A stretch of 9,421 nt of DNA from Alphaproteobacteria bacterium MarineAlpha9_Bin7 (GCA_002938115.1 PTKD01000058.1:1-9421); one strand, 5' to 3'. Numbered from the stretch's first letter, positions 1 to 6,955 are shown. The notes: generated by a model from the sequence alone, not told the origin. Translations and numbers: made by a program.

Positions 1-736
1 GTGCCCCAGCCAGGCCTTCCTGGAGGCTGGAGTTCAGGTTGGCCAGCCGCTTCATCGGCTCATAGGCCAGCAACAAAGCCATGATGAACGAGAAAAAGGC
101 GCCCGATGTCGTTTCACCGGCGATCACCCGGTGGCCGCCGTAAATAATGACGATGCAGACGGCCACACCACCCAGGGTTTCCATGATCGGGCTGGACCTG
201 GACCGGGTCCGCGCGGATTTGAGGTTCAGCTTGAAAATTCGCTCCACGATGCCGCCGATCCGGCTTTTTTCATAGCCTTCCATCCCGTAGGCCTTGACCA
301 CGCGGATTCCCTGGAAGGTCTGTTCCAGAAGCGTTGTGAACAGGCCCATTTCTTCCTGGGTGTTGGCCGTGACCTTGCGCATGCGCCGCCCCAACCGCAG
401 CACCGGAAGCGCCGCCATGGGAAACACGAAAACCGAAATCACCGCCAACTGCCAATCCTTGAGGAACATCACGGTAACCAGTCCCACAAACGACAACAGA
501 TCCTTGCCGAACCCGGTCAACACATTGGACACCGCGACGCGCATCTGATTGATATCGACGGTGAAACGCGAAATCAGCTTGCCGGTCGAATTGTTGTGGA
601 AAAAACTGATGTCCATCCGTGCCAGGTGCGCGAACAGGCGGTTCTGGTTGTCGGCGATGATGCGAAACCCAACGAAACTCATCAGCACCGATTGACCGTA
701 ACTGGCGAACCCCTTGATCAGAAAGGTGAGAAACTG
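1..736 (-). CDS. MsbA-like ABC exporter, transmembrane domain only (partial at both ends)
   Basis: Read on the minus strand, about 245 residues match the membrane domain of a half-size lipid A/lipid-type ABC exporter of the inner membrane. Landmarks in order are GFASYGQSVLMSFVG, the first coupling-helix region RIIADNQNRLFAHL, FFHNNSTGKLISRFTVD (the DxSFF-(x)-TG-(x)-LxSR signature of the family), LLEQTFQGIRVVKAYGME and GAFFSFIMALLLAYEPMKRL. In family terms this is roughly residues 80-325 of about 580. The N-terminal first helix is missing at the junction near 735. The ATP-binding domain would lie left of base 1, so no Walker motifs are visible. Codons end mostly in G or C, unlike every gene to the right: one 60-base line (361-420) has 43 G/C, against 23 for 1501-1560. 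The exporter family is clear; calling it MsbA itself rather than another lipid or drug exporter is inference. Confidence 0.85.
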
Positions 737-742
737 AGTTAT
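728..742. other. Head-to-head junction between two truncated genes
   Basis: Reading leftward, exporter homology is convincing up to about 730 (FLTFLIKGFASYG). Reading rightward, the repeat-protein homology starts at once at about 737-742 (SYVQGVGIG). Both genes therefore lose their 5' ends at the same point, with no start codon, ribosome binding site or spacer between them. Base composition changes here too, from GC-rich to moderate. This fits either a deletion that removed a divergent promoter region and both gene starts, or an assembly or library chimera joining two molecules. The composition shift favours the second. I see no insertion sequence end or long repeat at the site. Confidence 0.7.
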
Positions 743-1969
743 GTCCAAGGTGTGGGTATTGGGCATCGCCCGCGTCTTGCCGGAGGTATTGGGATACTTC
801 GGGACAGTTCGGGGAATGATAGTTACTTTGCTGAAAAGTTCGCCCAGGGCCAGGGCTATTTCTTTGGTTTTGGGATGCTTGAAGACATTGCCGGCAATGA
901 TACATACACTTCTTCACGCTATGCTCAGGGACAAGGATCCTTTGCGGGGATAGGATTGTTAGCGGACCTCGATGGAGAAGATGATTATCGTCTTGAGGTC
1001 GGCGTAGGTCAGGGCATGGGTCTCGATACCGGTATCGGTCTCCTGGTGGACTATGCGGGAGATGATCGGTACGCCGCACCCAGTTTAGCCCAGGGCAGCA
1101 GTACGGGAAATGGCTTTGGCTTGCTCGCGGATGCTGAAGGCTCGGATATTTACTATCTTGATAAACCAGGTTTGGGTTGGGGGAGAGGCCGGGACGCTAG
1201 AGGCATGCCTGGTCTGCCCTTCTTGCTGGATATTGGCGGTAAAGCACATTATATCCTGTCTGGTGAATTAATGCTTGATGTTGACCTAGAGGGACTGGGC
1301 GGTCCGTTGGCTAGGTTTAAGCTGTCCCAGCTCACTGCAAAAAAGTTTGAGTGTCCAGACCCCAGGATATATGCGGCCCCGATGGTCGGGCCTTTGATTG
1401 ATCGGTTAAGCCGAAGTGCCCCAAGATTTGGGGTAGACGAGACGGCTCTACAGGAATTTGTCGGTTTGAGTCGCTTAATGCCGAATGCCATAGAGGAGCT
1501 GCTTGAACAGGTTAAGGTAGAAGACTCAGACTTAGTAGTTAATTTAAGCGCTTTGGTAAGATGTTATCTCGAAGACGCTGACGCGTCGGGGAAAATTAAA
1601 ATTCAACATGTGTTGATAAAGACTTTACATTCCGACCATGCCCTTGCTTTAGTTGCTATCACTTTACTGGGTATTATTCCTCCTTCCAGTGATATTTTGT
1701 TCGATATATCAGAAAGGTCACAACATCACAGTGATTGTGGTGTTCGTGCTAATGCGCTTTTATTACTCCGTTATGTGAATGGAACCACGGAACGGGTAAA
1801 ATCCTTAGCCCGACGTTCGCTGCAGGATTCATGTTGGCAGGTTAAGTCGGTTTGCCTGTCATTGCTAGCTCACTTGGAGGGCACGTCGCGCGCTAATGTG
1901 TCTAGAGTTACTTTTAATGAACTACCAGATGTACTGAAGCATCGCGCGAAGGTGAGTAGTGACGATTAG
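737..1969 (+). CDS. Repeat protein with HEAT-like C-terminal region (N-terminus missing)
   Basis: About 410 residues are visible, ending at TAG 1967-1969. The first part (to about 1252) holds five clear and one degenerate copy of a glycine/aspartate repeat of the form G-x-G-x-L-x-D-x-x-G-x-D-x-Y, followed by a segment such as AQGQG. The second part (about 1440-1930) is a helical run rich in Leu and Ala with pairs of helices resembling HEAT repeats, for example ALALVAITLLGIIP and VRANALLLLRYV. The reading frame stays open to the left as far as a GTG at 131, but that stretch is antisense to the exporter and I do not count it as protein. The real start, and any signal peptide, is lost at the junction. 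From memory, similar proteins occur as hypothetical HEAT-domain proteins in Alphaproteobacteria; I cannot give a function. A surface or scaffold role is a guess. Confidence 0.7.
   Translation, partial: SYVQGVGIGHRPRLAGGIGILRDSSGNDSYFAEKFAQGQGYFFGFGMLEDIAGNDTYTSSRYAQGQGSFAGIGLLADLDGEDDYRLEVGVGQGMGLDTGIGLLVDYAGDDRYAAPSLAQGSSTGNGFGLLADAEGSDIYYLDKPGLGWGRGRDARGMPGLPFLLDIGGKAHYILSGELMLDVDLEGLGGPLARFKLSQLTAKKFECPDPRIYAAPMVGPLIDRLSRSAPRFGVDETALQEFVGLSRLMPNAIEELLEQVKVEDSDLVVNLSALVRCYLEDADASGKIKIQHVLIKTLHSDHALALVAITLLGIIPPSSDILFDISERSQHHSDCGVRANALLLLRYVNGTTERVKSLARRSLQDSCWQVKSVCLSLLAHLEGTSRANVSRVTFNELPDVLKHRAKVSSDD
782..1252 (+). repeat. Tandem 27-residue (81-base) coding repeats
   Basis: The conserved Asp of the L-x-D motif recurs at residue spacings of 27, 27, 28 and 27. 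The turn motifs in order are SSGNDSY, IAGNDTY, LDGEDDY, YAGDDRY and AEGSDIY. A sixth, degenerate copy (LLDIGGKAHY) follows after 33 residues. Between motifs comes a segment related to AQGQG. The DNA copies have diverged, so this is an old protein repeat and not a recent DNA duplication. The regular length and the G-x-D-x-Y turns suggest a solenoid of short beta strands. The turns resemble RTX turns, but the period is 27 and not 9. Confidence 0.75.
1966..1969. other. Overlapping stop codons of convergent genes (TTAG)
   Basis: The bases TTAG hold the TAG stop of the repeat protein (1967-1969, plus) and the TAA stop of the TRAP permease (1966-1968, minus). There is no room for a terminator between them, so each transcript must run into the other gene, unless termination occurs inside the coding regions. 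Confidence 0.9.
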
Positions 1970-3822
1970 GTATCAGACAATTGGCCTGGGGTTCGGATCA
2001 CAAATTTTTGGTAAGTCAATACTAGTCCAACTATTGTTAGACCAATGATATCGCTCTCGATCCCAGGCTTTATTAGAGCAATGGCAGAGACAAATAACAC
2101 CAGTCGAAATAAAAAATTTATCTTCAGCAGCAGGTAACCATGCAGGGAAGATGCGAGGCTGATAACCCCGATTACCGCTGACAGAGCCGACCAAGCGATA
2201 TCGCTCCAAGCCCCCATTAGCAATAGAGACGGGCCAAATACGAACATGAAAGGAATGATGTAACCAGTGGCTGCTAATTTAATGGCAGCAATTCCTGATT
2301 CCCATAAGCCGGCGCCGGAAAGACCATTGGCAGCATACAACGATATGGCCACGGGCGGTGTGATCACAGAAAGTATGGCGAAGTAAAATACGAATAAATG
2401 CGCGGCTTCTCTTGGTATACCAAGTTTTATCAGGGCTGGCGCGAGCAGCGCTGCCTGCACGATATACGCGGGTGTTGTTGGGAGGCCCATACCCAACAGA
2501 ATGCCAGCCAAAGCAGTTAGGATCAGGGCCAACACCATGTTCCCTCCACTAAAACCACTGACTATCAGTTGCGTAAATTCTATGCCCACTGCTGTTTGTG
2601 CAATCACGCCAATTACGATTCCTGCACTTGCGCAAGCACCGGCAACGATAAGAGTGTTTCGGATCCCGGTGATGAGCGAGTCATAAATCGTTCTCCATGA
2701 GATATCGCGGCGAGTAGTCTTTCCTAAAAGGGCCACGGGGAGGACCGACAAGAGTCCACAAAAAGCGGCATACGGTGGGCTATAACCAGACATCAAAACG
2801 CCGACAATTATCGCTAGTGGTAAAAACTGATGACCGCGTGTTTTAAGGACGTCACCAAGACGGGGAAGGTCGGGTCTTGGTAATCCCTTAAGTCCCGTAC
2901 GTTTAGCTTCAAAATGCACGGCAAAAAATACGGCAACAAAATAGAGCATAGCCGGAACGATTGCGATCGAAACCACGGTCAAATAGCTGACACCCATTAG
3001 CTCTGCCATTACGAAAGCAGCAGCGCCCATAATGGGGGGCATAATTTGACCACCTGTTGATGCCACAGCTTCGACCGCGCCAGCGAACGCAGGTCGATAA
3101 CCAATTTTTTTCATCATTGGGATCGTAAAGGTCCCGGTGGTCATCACGTTGGCAGTGGAACTCCCGGATACCGTTCCGAACATGGCACTTGTAACACAAG
3201 CAACCTTGGCGGGTCCGCCCGCGGACGCTCCTGCTAACGCGAGCGAAAAATCTCGAAATAACCTGCCAGTTCCAGAATGCTCCACCAAAGCCCCAAACAA
3301 TATAAATAAAACCATATAAGTAGCGGAGACATTTAGCGGAATTCCAAAAATCCCTTCGGTAGTTAGATACATTTGGTCGATCAATTCGCCATAACCAATT
3401 TGCTCGATAGCAATGGCGTAAAATAAGAAGAAGGCGGCAGTAAGTGGTAGTGCTAAACCAATTACACGGCGTGTCGCCTCGAGAGTGACAATTACAAGCA
3501 TGGTGCCGAGCAACAAATCGGTCCACCGCAAATCGTCCACATATGCAAATCGATCGAGGATGTAATTATGATTGACGAAAATGTACCCGATTGACGCGAT
3601 CGAAACGATTAGCAACCCCCCATCTATCGCCGGGCCTAGCCATTTCAGCTTTAAAGGGGCACTTGGGTGCCAAAGAAATATTAATACAAGAGCAAACAAA
3701 AGGTGCGTGCCGCGGAAATAGAATACAGACGGAACACCGATGATCACGACATAAAAATGATATGCAGCCATAGCCAAAGCGATCGCCGCTGGGACGTAGC
3801 TAAAGCGAATGTTCAATCGCAT
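1966..3822 (-). CDS. TRAP transporter fused permease (4TM/12TM, TAXI-associated)
   Basis: This 618-residue inner-membrane protein joins the small (DctQ-like) and large (DctM-like) TRAP permease subunits in one chain, as is usual for transporters with a TAXI receptor; the length is typical. Hydrophobic helices fill it from end to end. Residues 1-140 carry the small-subunit part. The large-subunit part shows FGTVSGSSTANVMTTGTF (215-232), GGQIMPPIMGAAAFVMAE (257-274), LGMGLPTTPAYI (443-454) and ITPPVAISLYAANG (487-500). These are the two repeated helix-turn-helix transport segments that bind substrate and coupling ions. Extra C-terminal helices (about 545-605) are normal for the fused type. Transport is driven by a sodium or proton gradient and depends on the receptor encoded just upstream, 33 bases away. 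I see no strong Shine-Dalgarno before the ATG, so it may rely on translation carried over from the receptor gene. Confidence 0.93.
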   Translation of the reverse strand: MRLNIRFSYVPAAIALAMAAYHFYVVIIGVPSVFYFRGTHLLFALVLIFLWHPSAPLKLKWLGPAIDGGLLIVSIASIGYIFVNHNYILDRFAYVDDLRWTDLLLGTMLVIVTLEATRRVIGLALPLTAAFFLFYAIAIEQIGYGELIDQMYLTTEGIFGIPLNVSATYMVLFILFGALVEHSGTGRLFRDFSLALAGASAGGPAKVACVTSAMFGTVSGSSTANVMTTGTFTIPMMKKIGYRPAFAGAVEAVASTGGQIMPPIMGAAAFVMAELMGVSYLTVVSIAIVPAMLYFVAVFFAVHFEAKRTGLKGLPRPDLPRLGDVLKTRGHQFLPLAIIVGVLMSGYSPPYAAFCGLLSVLPVALLGKTTRRDISWRTIYDSLITGIRNTLIVAGACASAGIVIGVIAQTAVGIEFTQLIVSGFSGGNMVLALILTALAGILLGMGLPTTPAYIVQAALLAPALIKLGIPREAAHLFVFYFAILSVITPPVAISLYAANGLSGAGLWESGIAAIKLAATGYIIPFMFVFGPSLLLMGAWSDIAWSALSAVIGVISLASSLHGYLLLKINFLFRLVLFVSAIALIKPGIESDIIGLTIVGLVLTYQKFVIRTPGQLSDT

Positions 3823-3855
3823 AGCACTAATAAAGGAGCGGGGATTCCAGGAAGA

Positions 3856-4800
3856 TTATCGGACTCCCTGTTCTATATAAAACTGCTCGGCACCGGGATG
3901 GAAAGGTACCCCGACATCTTTTGCCATGACATGTATGTTGTAACCTTCCAACATTGCCGTAACCGCACTCAGTTCGCTTCCACGTTTAGCCAACGCAGCA
4001 GCAATCCGATAACTGAGTTGATCAGATACATCCGTGCAACTGGCTAACATGTGCATCTGAAAACTTGCAGTGGGAAGATCTTCTTGTTGACCGGTATAAG
4101 TGCCGGCTGGAATAACCGCTCGACTCCATCCTGGGTTTTTCTCTTTAAGCTTGCGGAATTCGAAGTCAGGAATCGGGAGTAGCCTGGTTGGCCGTGAGGT
4201 AGAGAGATCCAGAATACCGGCGGCGGGTACGGAACTGATTAGTATGAAACCATCTATTTGACCGTCCTTCATCATGTTTACCTGGTCCGTAACCGAGGCA
4301 AAATTTATTTTACTCAGATCGTCGTAGCTGAGGCCAAAAATACCCAAGATATTTCGTGCCGCAACCTCGGTCGTATTACCACGAGGCAAAGTTGCCAATG
4401 CTCTACCGCGTAGATCAGAGATACTATTAATCGAAAAATCCGTCACAGGAATTTGGGCAAACTGATAATAAAAAGCAGCGATATTGCAGAGCCCGGTCAC
4501 ACTTTCTTTAAAAGGTGGTCGGCCATGCATTGCGTCGACAGTTGAGATCACGTTACCCCAGGCAATTTGAGCTTTTCCGGTGGCTATGCCTTTAATATTA
4601 ATTAGACCTGCGCCCGGACGAATAGTAATTTTTAGTCCATCTATCTCCTGCTCCAGCAATTGCTTTACAGCGCCTCCAAGGGGGTACCAAGTGCCGCCAG
4701 CGGGACCTGTCATGAAGACCAACCTTTGGGAGCGTGATTCCCCGGTCCAGCAAAAATTGATGAGAGCGAAGAGAAGGAGAAAAGCTATTCTGTTACGCAT
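3856..4800 (-). CDS. TAXI-family TRAP solute receptor (periplasmic)
   Basis: This is the substrate-binding protein that delivers ligand to the fused permease encoded downstream. With the ATG at 4798-4800 it has 314 residues, a normal family length. Residues 1-25 form a signal peptide: MRNR, then a hydrophobic core IAFLLLFALINF, with cleavage likely around SRS-Q. The mature start has the family signature MTGPAGGTWYPLGGA (30-44). Later come RPGAGLINIKGIATGKAQIA (61-80), a region typically near the ligand, and the C-terminal HPGAEQFYIEQGV (301-313). I chose the ATG at 4800 over an in-frame TTG at 4816-4818 because AAGAGG lies six bases upstream of it and the signal peptide then begins normally. 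Known TAXI ligands include glutamate and other carboxylates; the ligand here cannot be read from sequence. Confidence 0.93.
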   Translation of the reverse strand: MRNRIAFLLLFALINFCWTGESRSQRLVFMTGPAGGTWYPLGGAVKQLLEQEIDGLKITIRPGAGLINIKGIATGKAQIAWGNVISTVDAMHGRPPFKESVTGLCNIAAFYYQFAQIPVTDFSINSISDLRGRALATLPRGNTTEVAARNILGIFGLSYDDLSKINFASVTDQVNMMKDGQIDGFILISSVPAAGILDLSTSRPTRLLPIPDFEFRKLKEKNPGWSRAVIPAGTYTGQQEDLPTASFQMHMLASCTDVSDQLSYRIAAALAKRGSELSAVTAMLEGYNIHVMAKDVGVPFHPGAEQFYIEQGVR

Positions 4801-4806
4801 TTTGCG

Positions 4807-4812
4807 CCTCTT
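4807..4812 (-). promoter_or_regulatory. Ribosome binding site of the TAXI receptor gene
   Basis: On the minus strand AAGAGG is followed by six bases (CGCAAA) and the ATG at 4800. This spacing decides the start: the in-frame TTG at 4818 would lie upstream of this site and has no comparable site of its own. The leader further upstream (about 4820-4900) is very AT-rich and could hold a promoter, but I see no convincing -35/-10 pair. Confidence 0.6.
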
Positions 4813-4870
4813 AGACAAAAATCAAAGTATTTCATATTTTAAATTCATAATTACTTATAAATATCAGATT

Positions 4871-4990
4871 TCAGACAATATATTGCATTAAGTATGAAAG
4901 AAATTTCCGAGATGACAAAATGATTTGTCCGTCGCTGCAGAGCCCCGAGGAATTTAAATTGATAGGACACAGTCCAACATCCTTTAGCAT
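4871..4990 (-). CDS. Possible small ORF, 39 residues, unknown
   Basis: In the gap between the dehydratase and the receptor gene, an ATG (4988-4990, minus) opens a 39-residue frame ending in TGA at 4871-4873. It begins MLKDVGLCPINLNSSG and ends KFLSYLMQYIV. Its main support is upstream: GGAGGTGAT at 4991-4999, a nine-base match to the anti-Shine-Dalgarno end of 16S rRNA and the strongest such site in the window. The spacing is rather short, four bases between GGAGG and ATG. The peptide has two cysteines and a mildly hydrophobic C-terminus, with no recognisable domain and no clear transmembrane helix. It sits in line with its neighbours, 34 bases after the dehydratase stop. It could be a real small protein, a leader peptide for the transporter genes, or chance. 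Confidence 0.3.
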   Translation of the reverse strand: MLKDVGLCPINLNSSGLCSDGQIILSSRKFLSYLMQYIV

Positions 4991-4999
4991 ATCACCTCC
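4991..4999 (-). promoter_or_regulatory. Near-perfect Shine-Dalgarno (GGAGGTGAT)
   Basis: The minus strand reads GGAGGTGAT directly before an ATG. No annotated gene uses it: the receptor start is 190 bases further on. It therefore either serves the 39-residue ORF or is the remnant of a lost gene start. Confidence 0.4.
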
Positions 5000-5024
5000 G
5001 ACAAGCACGAATAGTTGAGCCGGA

Positions 5025-6002
5025 TTAGGAATCACCAGAATTCAAGCGAAGCTCCGCGATTGCCAGAACATTTGCAATATCTGCATTTCCTCCCGATAGG
5101 ATAACTCCAACGCGCTTTCGGGCCATGCGATGGCGTTCTTTCAATAAAGCAGCGTAGGCAGCAGCGCCGGCTGGTTCAGACAAATTGTGTGTATCTCGTA
5201 GCAACAATGCTTGGGCCTGCAATATCTCATCATCGTTAACCGTGATTACCCTGGCAGCATTTTGATTGATAATTTCTACTGCTCGAGCGTCCGGGATGCG
5301 CGTTGCCAATCCTGATGCAAATGTATCAATATTATTTGTAGCGATAGGTTTCTTCGATGCGAAAGAGAGCGCGTAAGAAGGGGCACCTTCCGCCTGAACC
5401 CCGATCAATTCAGTTTTTAGTCCTAGCGCATTGCGTGCCGAAATAACGCCACATAAACCTGAGCCAAGTCCTACTGGGACGTAAATTGCATCCAATTCAG
5501 TTACGTGATGGAATAACTCAAGAGCATAAGATGCGACCCCTTTAACCAGGTCTGGGTCGAACGATGGCACCATATCAAGGTCGTGTTCTCGGGCTCGGCG
5601 CTCGGCATATTCGAATGCTTCCTGAAAATCTTCACCGTGCACAATCACTTCCGTACCTTGCGCGATCATAGCGCGATTTTTCTCTGGATTATTGCCTTTA
5701 GGAACAACGACGGTTGATTTGAAATGTGTTGCCCTGGCGGCCAACGCGATAGATTGTCCGTGGTTGCCGGTAGTGGCCGCGATAACACCCTTGCAATTTG
5801 GTTTTCGTTTTTTAAGGCCAGCCAGATAAATCACCCCGCCGCGTACTTTAAAGGCACCTGTCGGTGTGTGATTCTCATGTTTGACCCAAACTTCGCAACC
5901 AGCATGGTTAGCCAACAGTGGCCAGGCATATTGCTGCGTAGGTGGTACGACTTCGTGAACCAAATTTGCCGCGGTGACTAGCTCTTCCGTGGTAAATCGC
6001 AA
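5025..6002 (-). CDS. PLP-dependent threonine/serine dehydratase-like enzyme
   Basis: A 325-residue cytoplasmic fold-type II PLP enzyme of the threonine dehydratase/serine racemase group; such enzymes remove water and ammonia from hydroxy-amino acids to give 2-oxo acids. Visible features are PTGAFKVRGG (47-56) with the PLP lysine K52, TTGNHGQS (78-85) that holds the PLP ring, the phosphate-binding loop VPVGLGSGLCG (175-185) and SGGN (303-306). There is no C-terminal ACT domain, so it is not the isoleucine-regulated biosynthetic IlvA. TTGNHG and GLGSG differ from the usual S-x-GNHA and GGGG forms and recall diaminopropionate ammonia-lyase, though the protein is shorter than that enzyme. The start is a TTG at 6000-6002, supported by AAAGGA seven bases upstream (6010-6015). 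It precedes the TAXI receptor and permease genes on the same strand and may share their transcript. The exact substrate is not determinable. Confidence 0.85.
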   Translation of the reverse strand: MRFTTEELVTAANLVHEVVPPTQQYAWPLLANHAGCEVWVKHENHTPTGAFKVRGGVIYLAGLKKRKPNCKGVIAATTGNHGQSIALAARATHFKSTVVVPKGNNPEKNRAMIAQGTEVIVHGEDFQEAFEYAERRAREHDLDMVPSFDPDLVKGVASYALELFHHVTELDAIYVPVGLGSGLCGVISARNALGLKTELIGVQAEGAPSYALSFASKKPIATNNIDTFASGLATRIPDARAVEIINQNAARVITVNDDEILQAQALLLRDTHNLSEPAGAAAYAALLKERHRMARKRVGVILSGGNADIANVLAIAELRLNSGDS

Positions 6003-6082
6003 TTTAAATTCCTTTATTTCCTAGGTTGACTTTATGATGTCCGGGCAAAAATCGCCAGCTAGTTTGATAGGGAGCAGAACTC
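6003..6082. promoter_or_regulatory. Divergent intergenic region between dehydratase and hydrolase genes
   Basis: This 80-base gap separates two genes that start in opposite directions, so it should hold at least the promoters of both. On the plus strand there is a good -35-like TTGACT (6026-6031), but I find no matching -10 at 16-18 bases. Ribosome binding sites lie at both edges: AAAGGA (6010-6015, minus) for the dehydratase and AGGGAG (6069-6074, plus, eight-base spacing) for the hydrolase. I see no clear operator palindrome. Confidence 0.4.
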
Positions 6083-6955
6083 ATGTTTGAGGGTTTTATC
6101 AAGGAAAAAATTGAAGTCACGGATACCAAAATTAACTTGGTTCGAGGCGGAGAGGGGCCACCGCTACTTCTGCTCCATGGCTACCCCGAAAGCCATGTAA
6201 TGTGGCATAAGGTCGCATCAGAGTTGGCGCAAAAATTTACACTCGTGATCCCAGATCTTCGCGGATATGGAGATAGCGGGAAACCTCCATCAGACGATGA
6301 TCATTTTAATTATTCGAAGAGAGCTACTGCGCGCGATCAAGTTGAGGTGATGTCCAAGCTTGGCCATGACGCTTTCATGGTTGCGGGCCATGATCGTGGC
6401 GCTCGCGTTGGGCATCGTATGGCTCTCGATTATCCTAAAAAAATTAAACAATTAAGCGTGCTCGATATTATCCCGACTTACCGAATATTCTTGGATGTAG
6501 ATAAGCGGATTGCAAGTATGTACTGGCATTGGTTTTTTCTGATACAGAAAGCACCGCTCCCAGAAACCTTAATTGGTAACAATGTAGAATTTTACCTCAG
6601 AACGCAGTTTGGAAGTTGGGGCAATAGTAGCGACGCAGTTACGGAAGAGGCTTTCGCCGAGTATTATCGTTGCCTACAGGACTCTGATACTATTCGCGCA
6701 ACGTGCGAGGACTATCGAGCAGGTGCGTCCATAGATCTAACACACGATGAATCTGATATGGGGCAAAAAATTTCTTGTCCGTTGCTCGCTCTTTGGGGAA
6801 AGGCGGGTGCTATGCACAAGATATATAATGTTTTGGAAACTTGGCGCGAACGTGCTGTCGACGTGACAGGCCGACCAATTAGTTGCGGACATTTTATTCC
6901 GGAGGAGTCCCCAGAAGAAATTGTGAGTGCATTCTCCGATTTCTTTGGATCATAG
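6083..6955 (+). CDS. Alpha/beta hydrolase of the fluoroacetate (haloacetate) dehalogenase type
   Basis: A 290-residue cytoplasmic alpha/beta hydrolase, a normal length for the family. It would attack a 2-haloacid through an aspartate ester, releasing halide and a hydroxy acid (for fluoroacetate, glycolate). The nucleophile elbow is AGHDRGARVGHR with D104, and R105 and R108 as the carboxylate-binding pair. Other family residues are HGYPESHVMWH (32-42), DLRGYGDS (58-65), the acid D128 in VLDIIP, the halide pocket pair H149-W150 in YWHWFF, Y211 in EDYRAG and the catalytic H270 in CGHFIPEESPEE. Spacing D104-R105-R108-D128-H149-W150 matches that remembered for RPA1163 (D110, R111, R114, D134, H155, W156) at a constant offset of six. 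The gene starts at an ATG preceded by AGGGAG and is divergent from the dehydratase. Epoxide hydrolase is less likely because H-W and the arginine pair are present. Activity on fluoride versus chloride is not decidable here. Confidence 0.85.
   Translation: MFEGFIKEKIEVTDTKINLVRGGEGPPLLLLHGYPESHVMWHKVASELAQKFTLVIPDLRGYGDSGKPPSDDDHFNYSKRATARDQVEVMSKLGHDAFMVAGHDRGARVGHRMALDYPKKIKQLSVLDIIPTYRIFLDVDKRIASMYWHWFFLIQKAPLPETLIGNNVEFYLRTQFGSWGNSSDAVTEEAFAEYYRCLQDSDTIRATCEDYRAGASIDLTHDESDMGQKISCPLLALWGKAGAMHKIYNVLETWRERAVDVTGRPISCGHFIPEESPEEIVSAFSDFFGS

Noticed and set aside
131..736. Open plus-strand frame from a GTG at 131 continuous with the repeat protein
   Set aside because: This stretch is the antisense of a clear ABC exporter membrane domain and its translation is low in sense (His/Gln-rich). 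I treat only 737 onward as protein.
270..1079. Minus-strand 269-codon open frame crossing the junction
   Set aside because: It is out of frame with the exporter and antisense to the repeat protein; its translation resembles no protein.
782..1153. RTX (calcium-binding nonapeptide) repeats
   Set aside because: The G-x-D-x-Y turns look similar, but the period is 27 residues with only one such turn per repeat, not the nine-residue GGxGxD series.
4801..4818. TTG at 4816-4818 as start of the TAXI receptor
   Set aside because: AAGAGG lies between this TTG and the ATG at 4800 with ideal spacing for the ATG, which also gives a normal signal peptide.
4876..4885. 10-base palindrome CAATATATTG as an operator for the transporter genes
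   Set aside because: It is short, made almost only of A and T in an AT-rich region, and has no extended arms, so chance is a sufficient explanation.
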